Positions 23,820-34,311 of a stretch of 64,000 bases of DNA are shown here, piece by piece (positions within the stretch are counted from its first letter, which is position 1; every line of letters starts with the position of its first letter). This stretch comes from Isoetes taiwanensis (Eukaryota; Streptophyta; Lycopodiopsida; Isoetales; Isoetaceae): the NCBI GenBank assembly GCA_021234155.1, contig JAJEKV010000100.1, forward strand, positions 1,714,116-1,778,115, read 5' to 3'. A program made the position numbers and the translations under genes. The notes under the pieces were generated by a model, which had not been told where the DNA came from, made no database searches, and saw only the letters and a program-made list of their open reading frames with translations.

Positions 23820-25060
23820 GAATGTCAAAGGTGGTGTCTAGCACAATCAAAAATATGTGGCAACTGATGTTAGTGTTGTCTAGCATAAGATGGTCATATA
23901 GGTGCCACTCACAGTTGGGTAAGGTGAATGAGGATTAATGTTGGTGTTGTCTATGCATGTTGTTCTCAAGTGGGATATTAAAAGTACTCCTATGCCTCGC
24001 TCTAAAAAACTAAGATCTCCAAATGCTACAAAGGGGGAGTCAAGAACATATGGACAATTATTACAAGCTGCATAGTGCTAAATGATTTCTCGAACCCAAG
24101 ACGTGAAACCTTAGTTCGGTTATACCAACTTACTTTTGACTTGGAGCTTCCAATCGTTATTTGTACATTGACACATGAGCCACACATAATAACACTTTTA
24201 AAGGGCGATTTGGACATAGATTTGGATTTGGACGATAACACTTTTAAAGATAGATAGTATTTTAAAGGGAGATTTGGACATCAAATGCACCTAAGCCGGC
24301 CATTTACTACGTCTCTAAGTTGTTTCATTCTCCCAAGATAAACAAAGATAGGCAAATTGTTGCATCATTTGGATGACATGGAATATAGTTGTCTATTTGG
24401 TCGTTCAAAATTGAATTAAATTGAATGAATTATTTTATTATTGTCCATGGAGACGAAAAGATCCAATAGAATTGAATTGAACTTGTTTCTATTGTCCTCG
24501 AAGACCAATAGGCCTATGGGACCCAAACAAAGAGCACAGCAGGCATATTACTGCCCAGGATTAAACCCCCTCCCCTGCCCTAAAGGGTTTTCAAGGGAAA
24601 AACCTTGGCAATCTGATAAACTGTCTAGTGTCACATGTCAATGGAGTGTCGAGGGACACAACTTGGTGTGCATATCCATTACCTCCTAGAGATATGATCC
24701 TAATATCCCCACTAAAGTCATATGTAGCATCACATGGACTGGCTAGTTAGGCAGAATGAAATCAATATAGCATACCCTGATATGTCCAAATGCTGGGCAA
24801 TGTTGAAGAGTGCCTCAATAGCCCACAACATCGGGCTTTGCTTTTTATGGTTTATAACATATATACATATCGTTCAAAGATATTGCATAGTTTCTTTTCT
24901 TATGCAAAGCTTTTGAAAACATGGTTTTTTGTCTACAAATTCATAACTTAAATTAAATAACCATATTACAAAATAATGGAAATGACAATATATATGAATT
25001 GGCCTGCCTTAAATTATAAATCATCTTCTTATTTACTATTGAATTTAATCTCGATGAAAA
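23820..25060. other. AT-rich stretch, possibly the body of a small Helitron
   Basis: No gene seen. A short direct repeat (AAAGGG(C/A)GATTTGGACAT near 24200 and 24265) is present. The region ends at a Helitron-type hairpin, so some of it may be a non-autonomous Helitron, but I could not find a 5' TC terminus. Confidence 0.35.
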
Positions 25061-25089
25061 GCCCAGCAACGCTGGGCACTTTTTCTAGT
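25061..25089 (+). mobile_element. Helitron-type 3' terminus
   Basis: A perfect 7-bp stem with a 3-nt loop (GCCCAGC-AAC-GCTGGGC, 25061-25077) is followed 7 nt later by CTAGT (25085-25089). A GC-rich hairpin shortly before CTRR, with T as the first flanking base, is the defining 3' end of plant Helitrons. Only this end was identified. Confidence 0.5.
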
Positions 25090-25796
25090 GTTTATATATA
25101 GGAATATAATATCTGTATGGTCATCACACCATCTCCCTCCTATGATGGCACCAAGTCCTCAACGCTAGATCAAGAGTACTTAAACTTGCTTTGTCCGGGT
25201 AACGTTGGCGGAACTCCGCAATCTTGTCAGGGGCATTGGTCAGATTCTCTATATGAGGTCATCTATCTGACTCTTGATGGTGAGCAAGAATCCGACATGG
25301 GTGAAATAGATATGTCATTTATCCCCTCTCCCTTGGAATCGACCTAGTTGCAAAAATGCATTAGAGTTTTGGTGGAGTCTATTAATGCCTTTGTAAGCTA
25401 TTCTCAAATTTGGGATTTAGTCGGTACCTGAACCTATAGCAATGGGCAAAAAAATCCCTCAAGAATCTTATCCGAACCTGAGGTTTGCGAACTGAACCTA
25501 GTAAACCTCATTATTACTAGTTGTTTTGTACTCATTAAGCCTAATCCCCCCCTCACCCACCTTCCCGCCGAACTGAAGCTTGGATCCTCGCCCAAATGCG
25601 TAGGAAATCTTTGTTTCCCTTTAGATTTTGGTGAAGAATTGCATCAATTTTTGTCACTAGACTGCGGAGCTTGGAGAGCTATCAATGACTGCAAAATTTT
25701 GGAATATATGTCTGACGTAACAGCCATGTTAATTCCGAGCAATGGCAATGAGTTAATTTCTTCATGATTCATAGAAAATGAAAGGCCAATTCTGGG
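25090..25796. other. No gene recognised
   Basis: Short ORFs only; nothing beyond AT-rich sequence could be supported. Confidence 0.4.
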
Positions 25797-26970
25797 TTGA
25801 GGTGCCCAAAAATTGCTTGCCAATACAAGAACCAGAATCATATGAAGGAACAGGTCGATGAGAATGGTCTTCGATCTTCTGGTGCAATGAACATTGGCCT
25901 TTGCGCAGAGAACTGTATACCATCGATCCAATCACAAGAAGACCTTCTGAATTTCATTCTGCATCCCATTTTGCATGTAAGATTAATGATAGTCTGCTTG
26001 GATATTGCAATAATATTTATAGTAATTCTGATTTGCATTTTGAGAAAAATGTACAATCAATTGTGTGGAGTGCATCGCAACAAGGTAACACAATATAATT
26101 ACCTCCAACAGTGTAACTATTACTTAACAAACAACTTTAAGAATGCAGATGGCCTGCAAGCCTCTAAGCAAAGGTTGGTTATGGAGGTGGGCTCACTCAA
26201 ACAAGGCCTGAAGAGATGCTCCAAGGACAATGACAAACTGGAGAGGAAGTTGAAACCATTGGGCATGAGGGAGAGGAAAAACAAATTGAAGGCCCCAAAT
26301 GTACTTCCCCTGATGGTAGAGGCTCTAGACGAAGAATTCATGCCATTAAGAAACTCTTGGATCCAAATCTGGCTTTTTTTTGTTTGGGGGAGGGGGAGGG
26401 GGAGGAGGAGAAGGGAGAAAAAGCTATTATGTTGAAGAGTTTAGTTATTAAAGATGATGTTATAGATATGTTGAAGCTTCCTAGAGCAAACCACTTGAGA
26501 AAAGCTGCAGTAGAATAGGTGTTCACTAAATCGGGAGCAAGTCAAAAAGCTGATAGCATGCAGGAACTGTGATAATGTGGGTATCAGGCGACGAGCTTAC
26601 ATTGCTCTCTTTAGATGTTTGCAGGATGGAATCAAGCAACAAGATATTACGAAGACCATTCTGTCAAGACTCAATTATGTCAAGGCCAACAGAATCAAAG
26701 AGGAAGGCACAAGTAAACGAGCATTTGGAAGAAATGTATCATTGTATTAGATCACTATATCTGTGTATTTGGGATTACATTACTGGAAAAAGTAAGAAGA
26801 AGAGTGGATCCAAAAATGATTTATTTTCGTAATGAAAAAAATAATTGTTGGATGGATCTCTCTAAAATGCTTCTTCTGTTAGTTCGTTTCTATGATATGA
26901 AAGTGGAAGAATCTGCAGGGAAACTCCAAATTGCTATAAATTTGGATGAGATGGAACTGATCAAAGGTGA
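25797..26970 (+). pseudogene. Unclassified transposase-like relic, 5' part (split by Gypsy)
   Basis: Open segments on the plus strand include a Lys-rich coiled-coil-like stretch (26153-26350: LVMEVGSLKQGLKRCSKDND) and a segment reading NVGIRRRAYIALFRCLQDGI. The last frame (26804-26965) runs straight into the Gypsy LTR and resumes in frame after it at 40174. The combined pattern, including LAADLKTIKYMYNIKH at 40424 and a QMCQWFYRRIMCKLEKKD-like tail near 41260-41310, resembles large uncharacterised repetitive proteins found in some plants and animals, probably DNA transposons. Stops and frame changes show it was dead or dying. A G-rich run lies at 26386-26402. Confidence 0.4.
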
Positions 26971-28547
26971 TGTGACGTTCCAGCACAGTATACGCTCCCA
27001 GGACGTACATTGTACTGCCACGTCACGCGTACACGCCACCCCGATTGACGTGTACGCCAACGGATAGCCAGGTAAGTAGCCCTAGGGGGCAACTTGCTAG
27101 GAGTGTTCATATATTATTAATGTGCACATGTGCACATTAATGAGGGCACACCTTTCCATGTTGGCATATTTTGCCACCTAGCCACTAAAGGCAAGTGGGG
27201 CCTTTCCAATTATCCCACATGCCAAATTGGGTAATTGGAAACCCTAGCCTAAACCCCATGTCTATTTAGGGTAGGAAAACCCTAGCTTGCTAGTTTTTCG
27301 TCCTTAGGGTTTTAGAGCTCAGTTTTGGCTGCCCCAGGAGCCGAAACCGCCTCCCTCCCACATTTGCCTAAGCTTAATTGCGCCATCGATTTCCACGAAT
27401 TCGATCAGCTCACAGGATGGTTGAACTCAGTCGGGAGGAGCCACTCAAGGATCAGATTTGGTCAATTTAATAGCTTAAACCGCCTTCTAGTCATAGAATC
27501 AGTAGGTTTAGACTATTAAATTGCCCATAGTAGTTATCTAGATCTTAGATTCCGGACACTAACTAAAGAACCTAACTCTATGATTGGATCTAGTTCTTTT
27601 AGTTCTTCTCGTGATATATTTGGATGATGTATTTCGTGAACTCCTTGTATTGGGAAGGGGGGTAGAGGCCCTAAAGCTTGTAGTTGATGCTCCTAGAGTA
27701 GCCTCTCTAGCACAATCAGAGATCGGCACACATGTACAAGAGCCACAAGGGTTGTGGGTGAAGGGGCCAGACCGGCTAAAAAAGGAGGTTCATGTCCCGA
27801 CTCTTGAGCGATCCCCCCGGTGTGTAAAGCTCACCGGGATCATTGTGACTAGGTCTAATGGCTTACCACCGAGTGCGGGTAAGGCATGGGCTCGACACCC
27901 GTGAAGTGGTGTACACTTTCCGTGGGTTCGGTCGAATACGGGGCGGTGGCCCCTCTAGTCACCTTGAGTTAGCATGCAGCATCTCCAGGAGGGAGTGATC
28001 CCTACCTGCCCCATCGGAATCGGGAGGATGAGACCTGTGAATAGCCCCTTCGGCTATGCATCCGGCGGGCTCTGATCGTCGAGTCCCAACACTTTTCAGC
28101 CTACCGCAAAGTGTGCGGAGGAGGGGCGGATGGAGTGGACAACCCTATGCCATGTTCTTATGCCGCCCAAATCCATTGCCATGAATTCATGCCCTTGAAC
28201 TAACTCGAGACCCAAGCCGCCCGGTCATCCATTGAGTCCGGAGCCTTGGGTAGGATCCCCTATGTGATGTGCTTGATTTTGTCTATGCAGAGATATGAGG
28301 GGACCATCCTTCGAGATGGTCACGGGATGTTGATGTATGTGCTACCGACATGTATGTTTACGCTTAGCAGACTAGGTAGGCCCCGAGGGAGACGGGGTAG
28401 AATGACACCTTCACTCTCCCCACCGAGACTCGTTCTGGGTGCAAAGTGATATGTGGAGGGCCCCAGTATCGATGGAGCTGGTGTGGGGAAGAACTCTGTT
28501 TGTATCTGGGTGAGTGCAATCAGATAATCTAGTAGGGGACGTCCGCA
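26971..28547 (+). repeat. Gypsy 5' LTR (1,577 bp)
   Basis: Begins TGTGACGTTCC and ends GGGGACGTCCGCA. The region from GTAAGTAGCCCTAGGGGGCA to CCTTAGGGTTTTAGAGCT is nearly identical in both LTRs. It contains a perfect 26-bp palindrome (27116-27141) centred on GTGCACATGTGCAC, AAACCCTAG telo-box-like motifs near 27240-27290, and a CTATTTAGGG box that may serve as a TATA element. Confidence 0.9.
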
Positions 28548-28548
28548 G

Positions 28549-28561
28549 TGGTATCGAGCAA
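28549..28561 (+). other. Gypsy primer binding site
   Basis: GTGGTATCGAGCA starts at the second base after the LTR. It matches the initiator tRNA-Met complement TGGTATCAGAGC except for one missing base. Confidence 0.7.
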
Positions 28562-28739
28562 TGTTCTTGGAGACCAAGAGCAAAGCAATCGACCATGTTC
28601 CCGATAGTACTAACTTGATAGGATCCTCAAGCCTCGAAAAGTGGGAAAAATTTTTCTCACCTTTGTAGTTATGCTAAGCTAGTAACAATTAAGTGAATTG
28701 GAATTTAACAAGATTAAAAAAAGAACGAGCCAAAATTTT

Positions 28740-29010
28740 CCAGTGAGGTGGTCTCATTTTCGCCTCGTCAAGAAAACTAACTTTTTTGTTTTGAAGCGAG
28801 GCGCAAGCTATGAGACATCGAGCCAAGAACACCAAAACATGATGAATTTGAGATAAATAATGTGGTAAGGCTAATTCTAAGGTAGGAATTAGTTAGAATA
28901 GCATGTTTTTAATTACCTAAAACCCTAGAAATGTATGAGATCTCGATTTCGCTACCGGGCATAAAACTAAACATTAGTATTGGAACGAGGCGCAAGCTGT
29001 GAGACCAATG
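28740..29010 (+). repeat. Leader hairpins (two copies of a GTCTCA...GTGAGAC stem)
   Basis: Copy 1 (about 28748-28815) pairs GGTCTCATTTTCGCCTCG with CGAGGCGCAAGCTATGAGAC. Copy 2 (about 28940-29005) keeps the right arm CGAGGCGCAAGCTGTGAGAC and a degenerate left arm. Two further copies lie at 30617-30692 and 30818-30892. They sit in the untranslated leader before the H3-like ORF. Confidence 0.6.
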
Positions 29011-29218
29011 GGTAGAAAAAGTCTGAAATAAGTATAAGTTTTAGATAAATTGGTGCCTTAGCATGTTAAACAGAGCAACTTGAGTTTTGACCTAAAATTC
29101 CCCAAGCTATAAATAGATATAGAACCCCCTCATTTTTTTCGTCCAAGCCCTAGAAATCCGCTCTCCCCCAATTTAGGCGATCTTTCGGCGCTTTTATCCG
29201 ATTGACGATCCGTAAAAC

Positions 29219-29449
29219 ATGGCCCGAACCAAACAGACCGCAAGGAAGCGTCGCCCAGGCGAAACCACCAGCGCCACTGAGACAGAGATCATTCGGAAGA
29301 TGCTTCGTGAGAGGCTCGCAAGAGGGGGTCGTTCGCCTTCGGACGAAGAGCAAGACACCTCCGATTTGATCGATGTCTTCAACCGCCAGTGGAGGAGGAC
29401 GAGGCCACATCTCCAAACCCATGGACGACGAGACGAGGGAGGTGTATGA
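29219..29449 (+). CDS. ORF with exact histone H3 N-terminal tail, upstream of gag
   Basis: The ATG at 29219 is followed by codons for MARTKQTARKRRPGETTSAT. The first ten residues, Met plus ARTKQTARK, are identical to eukaryotic histone H3 through Lys9; residue 10 is Arg instead of Ser. There is no histone fold: the rest is a charged helix-like segment (TEIIRKMLRERLARGG) and an acidic patch (SPSDEEQDTSDLID). The original frame probably shifts near 29394, because another frame continues with KPMDDETREVYEEIEREI. Cleavage of Met before Ala would expose the same free end as H3, carrying R2, K4, R8 and K9. The element's integrase ends in a chromodomain, the module class that reads methylated H3 tails, so a functional link is an attractive inference. 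Confidence 0.75.
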   Translation: MARTKQTARKRRPGETTSATETEIIRKMLRERLARGGRSPSDEEQDTSDLIDVFNRQWRRTRPHLQTHGRRDEGGV

Positions 29450-30223
29450 GGAGATAGAGAGGGAGATCCGCAGCAGAACAAGCGCACTATCCGACGCGAC
29501 CCACGGAAATCCTCGAAAGGTGATGAGCAAGTGATCGGTCCGGAGCCCGGAGGGTAGCGAGACCTTAGAAGATTCATCAGAAGTACGAAATGGCAGAAGA
29601 GAAGGGAAGACAAAAAGAGGAAAAGGGAGGAAGAGGAACAAAAGGCAAAGAAGAAGAAAAGAAGAAAAGAAAGGGGAAGTTCGTGGGCCAAGATAAGGAG
29701 AACGTAAGACCGCTCACGAGGAAGAGGCCAAACCCAAATATTATCATTAAGGAGCGGCAACCCGACGAACCCCCAAACCCTTCCGACGACGACTCTTCGA
29801 TGAAGACTTCAACCCTAACGGTGGAAGGTGGAAGCTCTTCCAAGCACCCCAGCGACGAAAGGTGAAGTACCCGAAAATTCCAAGCACCGAGCAACCCCAC
29901 CAAGACCAAGTGCGTAAGCCCCCGAATACCCGGCATGGGATAGAAAGAAGAACCACGACCTGCCCGGGAAGCCTACGCCACCCGGCTGTGGTGAAGATTT
30001 ATGAGAGGAAGATGAGAGAGCACGAGGCCTACATGAAGAAATGGGAGGCCTATAACAAATATTATGAGGAAAAACAGGGTTAAGTTCATCGAGGGAGGGC
30101 TTAACCAACGGTTAAAAGAAACCTTAAGGCCGCCACCACCGAAGCCCAAGGTTCCCAAGCCGCCACCCGTGAAGAAAGCGGATAGGAAGGAGGTAGAGAG
30201 AAGAGCTGCTAAGGGAGATTAGA
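29450..30223 (+). pseudogene. Remainder of the H3-like ORF product: Lys-rich, then Pro/Lys-rich tail
   Basis: Broken open segments follow in order: 29590-29865 (very Lys/Glu/Gly-rich, then TRKRPNPNIIIKERQPDEPP), 29862-30083 (HPAVVKIYERKMREHEAYMK) and about 30083-30223 (PPPPKPKVPKPPPVKKADRK, stop TAG at 30221). The composition resembles nuclear, DNA- or chromatin-binding basic tails. I infer that they once formed one protein with the H3-like N-terminus, but frameshifts prevent certainty. No known domain was recognised. Confidence 0.45.
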
Positions 30224-30616
30224 CACTTCCAAGCAGCGGTCTCCTAATCCCCGTGCCCCCTTCTTCGCTTCTGGTTGGTGCGTGAAGTTATGCAGCCTAT
30301 AGAATGACTTTAGAGTCACGCATTTAGGGCCGGCAATGCAAGAGGCGGTTGAGGCAAAGATAGTGCAACATTTTGAAGATTCAACAGCCACTGCACTATC
30401 CAAATTTAAGCGGGTAACCTTAATGCGACAAGACATGAGTCTTATGCGACCCGCATTAAGGAGAACGCCTTAGAAACTTTTTGTTGTAAATAATTAAAAA
30501 TTTTGTAATATAGAGCAATTTTGTGTACCTTGATGACATAAACTTGAGTAATTAGAGCAAATTAATAAGTTTTAGCTTTTATTTCAGTTGAAATAGGACA
30601 TTTGGGAGCCGAGAGA

Positions 30617-30892
30617 CATGATGTCTCACATTACCGCTACCGTCATAAAACAAAAAGTTAGGATTGAAGCGAGGCTAAAGTCGTGAGACCTAAGCCCCAA
30701 ACTTGACCAAAACAGCTCCAAATTGACCAAATAAGGGGTCGATTTCGCCTAATTTGGTGAGCCCATCACCCTTACACCATTAGTTTACCCAAATTGGACA
30801 CCTTTAATCGAAATGGGACTGATGTCTCACATTTCGCCTCGTCGCGAAAACAAAAAGTTAGGATTGAAGCGAGGCGCAAAGTCGTGAGACCT
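30617..30892 (+). repeat. Second pair of GTCTCAC...GTGAGAC hairpins in the Gypsy element
   Basis: At 30818-30892 the arms GTCTCACATTTCGCCTCG and CGAGGCGCAAAGTCGTGAGAC pair around an AAAAAGTTAGGATTGAAG-containing loop. The copy at 30617-30692 has the same loop and slightly decayed arms. The four copies in the element share loop words (AAAAC, GTTAG/ACTAA) and arms, so they arose by duplication. Confidence 0.65.
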
Positions 30893-31830
30893 CTACCAAT
30901 TCTTCACCAGGACTTGTCAAAGTCACCTTCAACCCTCTGCATAGCATCTTTTAGGTAACCTAGCCTTGTTCAAGCATCTCCTATAGTCCTCAAACTCCTA
31001 TTTTGACCCTCGATAAGTTAGAATTACCCAATCCTAGGAAATTTCCAAGTCATCCAAAAATTAGGGTTTCCCCCTTTTCTATAAATAGACCCGCCACTTC
31101 TCACATAGCACCCCCGCAAATCTGCTCCCGCCCTTCTAGCCGATTTCCTAACTCCCCGAGGCGCTCTTGCAACCATTTGTTACCTTCTTCGCGAATTAAT
31201 CAATGGCAACTTCTGATTTCGGAGATGGTACAAATACGCCATAAATCATGCTTCTTGAGGCCGACGTCCACCAAATCTTCCAGATTTTCAGGAAGGAGGT
31301 AGGCGTCCAAGCAACCTTGCACGCGACCCGGCTTATAGTAGAGTCTTGCCCGAAGTTCCAAGCTAGGGTAGAACCAGCCGCTAGTGCAACTCCCTCCTTG
31401 TATAGGATATTTTGTTCCTAGACAGTCCCTGCGATGGCGATTAGGCGATGTCCGAACATCGCCAAATACCTCACAAACAAAGCTTAACCGACACCGGAGC
31501 CAATGGTCCTAACTGTCAGCGGGACCAAGTACTTTCTTTCAACACCGCCCGGGCAATCTTTCTCACCCACCGCGTCGGAGAACATCGGGGAAACCTCCAT
31601 TCCCCCATGGACGTAGATCCATTAGCCGTGAAAGCGGAACAACGGCTCCTCGTCTGAAACAACAGAGCAGGAAGGGAAGGAAGAAGACTCGGATGAACGA
31701 GGAACTGGAGGAGGAGGAAGAAGATGTTGAGCCTCGACCTAGCAGAGGAGCGGCGACAAAGCGGAGCGAGAGTGGCAAGACTTCGAAAGAAGCCGGCGGA
31801 CTCGAGTAGTCGCCGCACCCCCCGGGTTAG

Positions 31831-32745
31831 GCATCACAAGCTGCTCCCATTATAATCGAAGGTGAGGAGTTTCGCTCCAAGCGACATTCAAAACCTCCCG
31901 GTGCAGGGAAAGGGAGCACCCCACCTGAAGAGTTGCTGCACCAACTCCGAAGAACGGACTTGGACGACTTCATCGTCCGAGGAGAGTCTGACTTCCCCCT
32001 CCAAGTAAGGGAAGCCGACACTTACACGGGAGAGTTTACCTCCGACATCCAAGCCTACAGCAACATCAGGCAGATCATGGAGGCAGACAAGGCTGAGAAC
32101 AAGCTACCGACGGAGGAAGAGTTCCTTGCTCTCCAGGAACAGATGGGGATCCGCTATGCGACCTCAAACATCCTAACGGCAAGCTCGTCCGCAGAACCTC
32201 CCCGGGATAGGACAGGCGAATTCGACCTCAGGAGGGCTTCAGCAACAGTCAAGGACTACAGGGAGCTCACCACGGTGGAGGTTGATGATTTCGGAAGCAG
32301 ACACAGAGCTGGATACCGAGTGGCCGAGGACCCATCTCGCAACGACAGGTCATTACGCTATTACCTGCCATTGCTGATGGATGGAAGAATAGCGGTTATC
32401 CACCGCAAGTTCACCCCCAGAGGCGAGGAAGGAGTATCGTTGCTGATTGCACTCTCAGGATTCGGCCGGCATGCACGGCTACCCCTTAACACCGAGTATG
32501 CAATCCTGGTGAAAAGAGCGGTAGCACTCGACGTCTTCGACTTCGCCATACCTTACAAAGCGGCAGCAAGGCTGCCGATGCAATGACAGCCTTACACCTC
32601 CCACCGCAGAATAGAAGATTTAGCAAGAGCATTACAGGGTGGATCTCCAGCCAATGTCCTTAGGAACTTGGGCCATTCAGTGGGAACAGCCCAAGTGAAA
32701 AAGTTCTTGGAGGATAATCCATCTTACCGGCATCAACAGAAGTGA
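31831..32745 (+). pseudogene. Unidentified Gypsy-internal ORF (about 300 codons, one in-frame TGA)
   Basis: One frame is open from about 31831 to a TGA at 32584-32586, then continues in the same frame to a second TGA at 32743. It reads EEFRSKRHSKPPGAGKG, RRTDLDDFIVRGESDFPLQV, later EVDDFGSRHRAGYRVAEDP and YYLPLLMDGRIAVIHRKFTP, and after the stop RRIEDLARALQGGSPANVL. The internal stop could be a decayed Arg codon (CGA to TGA). An upstream frame (about 31612-31810) encodes a Lys/Glu-rich segment ending TKRSESGKTSKEAGGLE. It precedes the recognisable gag, so it is an accessory ORF or a separate N-terminal gag part. The family is not recognised. Confidence 0.55.
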
Positions 32746-33439
32746 TTAGCAGTAGTTGCAAGTTCTTGTATTAGTGTAATATAAAATATAAATATAACAT
32801 TCTCTTGCACTATAAATGTTTTGTTGATACATTTTGTGTCCCCTCAACCATGCCAACAAACATAAATAATGCAAGAAAGCAAGGAAAACTAACCATGTAG
32901 ATATGAACCACTTGTGTATGCATTTAGAGGCCTCGAAAGCAGGAGAACGACAAACCGCGGGGAACTTACTGGGAACAGAGCCCGCCCAGTGCCACGCCCT
33001 GCAAGGAACCCCGCTTTGAAGAGTTTGGACAAATGACTCCGAAGAAGAAAATATCGCATAAATGAGGACAGACCTCTAACAGATAAAAGGCCTTGCTAGC
33101 CGCATGCTGTGAGCAAAGTTCGATTGGGTAACGCTCAACCGCCAAAGCATCAGCTTTCGGAGAACGTGTAGAGACAGAAGAGGAGCAAGAGAGGAAGGTC
33201 CCCAGCCTTGACTCCTCCGACTCAAGCCTCAGATTCAGCATCGGATTCCGAGGAAGAAGAAGAGAGAACCAAGTCCGAAAGGCATTTAAAGGCGAGAGGA
33301 ACCACCCTGGAGGGACGATAAAGGGACACAAGAACCTCGACTACCGAAGAAAGTAGACTCGATTGGGAAATGTTTGGAAGGCCAGAAGCTCGAGCAACTC
33401 GAAGCAGAAAGCGTCGCATGGAAGCAGAGGCTTGGCTTG

Positions 33440-34182
33440 ACGAGATGAGTTTAATACGGCAATGCCTATGGTATGAAGGATAAGGATAAAGGCGGGGTGG
33501 CAACAAATAACCCAAGGGAGCAAAGACGCATTTGGTGGAAGGGCTATGCCAAGGCTCATGGCTTAAGCAGGATGCTTGCGGTGTTCAAGAAGTTTGCTAA
33601 AAGCCTTCTGCCGCCATTACGCCCAAGAGAGCACAAGTCCAAGATGATGCAAAGAAGTTCTAAAGTTGCAAGAAGGCAACAAGTCAAGATTTAGGATACA
33701 ATGTGAGGAATTTATGAGGCTAAGGTCAGATGTGCCAAAAGTTAGTGAGAAGCATACGCAAGGGAAAGCTACATTGAAGGTCCGAATGAGGAGATCCTTA
33801 AGCTTGTAAGGGCAATAAACCCTAGAATCGGTGATCGGAAGCGGAGTCCAAGGCAATAAGCTTGCAAGGGGCGGGACCTCGTAATAGTGGGCGAGGCAGC
33901 AAGATTACCAAGATAAAGGCAAAGGCAAAGTGGCAAATTCAGAGAACAAACAGACCCAGACCAGCTAGAGCCCCATATAGTGGCAATCAAGGGAAGCAAA
34001 GCAGGGAGAAGAAGCGGTATCTTTCAAAGACAAACGGGGAAGGGTCAAACTACTCCCAAAGCAAGGCGATCCTTTCTCGCAGCCATGCCCAAGGAAAAGA
34101 GACAGAGTGCATAGAAAAGCGGCTTTGCTTCGTGTGTTTCCAGTTGTGCCATAGACGACAAAGAACCGCCCATATGTCATGA
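33440..34182 (+). pseudogene. Gypsy gag, frameshifted
   Basis: Fragments in several frames recall a Gypsy gag core (WWKGYAKAHGLS, then a KFYKLQEGNKSR-like stretch). They are followed by a basic linker (GRGSKITKIKAKAKWQIQR) and a zinc-knuckle remnant (LCFVCFQLCHRRQ) near 34120-34160. The knuckle is imperfect and the frame closes at a TGA at 34180. Confidence 0.55.
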
Positions 34183-34311
34183 GTGCAGGCAGCTAGCAGT
34201 TGGGAGATTGGGACATCATTCGACGACGACGGGCGAGGAGGCCCGCGACTACATTCAGTGGTGAGTGTCATATCTTTGCAGCGAATAGATACTGAGCAAG
34301 CAGAGAGCCAG

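Noticed and set aside
29219-29449. A genuine histone H3 gene
   Set aside because: Only the first nine mature residues match; there is no histone fold or the rest of the H3 tail, and the ORF sits inside an LTR element.
29150-29936. Long minus-strand ORFs opposite the H3-like region (Leu/Phe/Ser-rich)
   Set aside because: They are antisense shadows of a Lys/Glu-rich coding strand, with no family resemblance.
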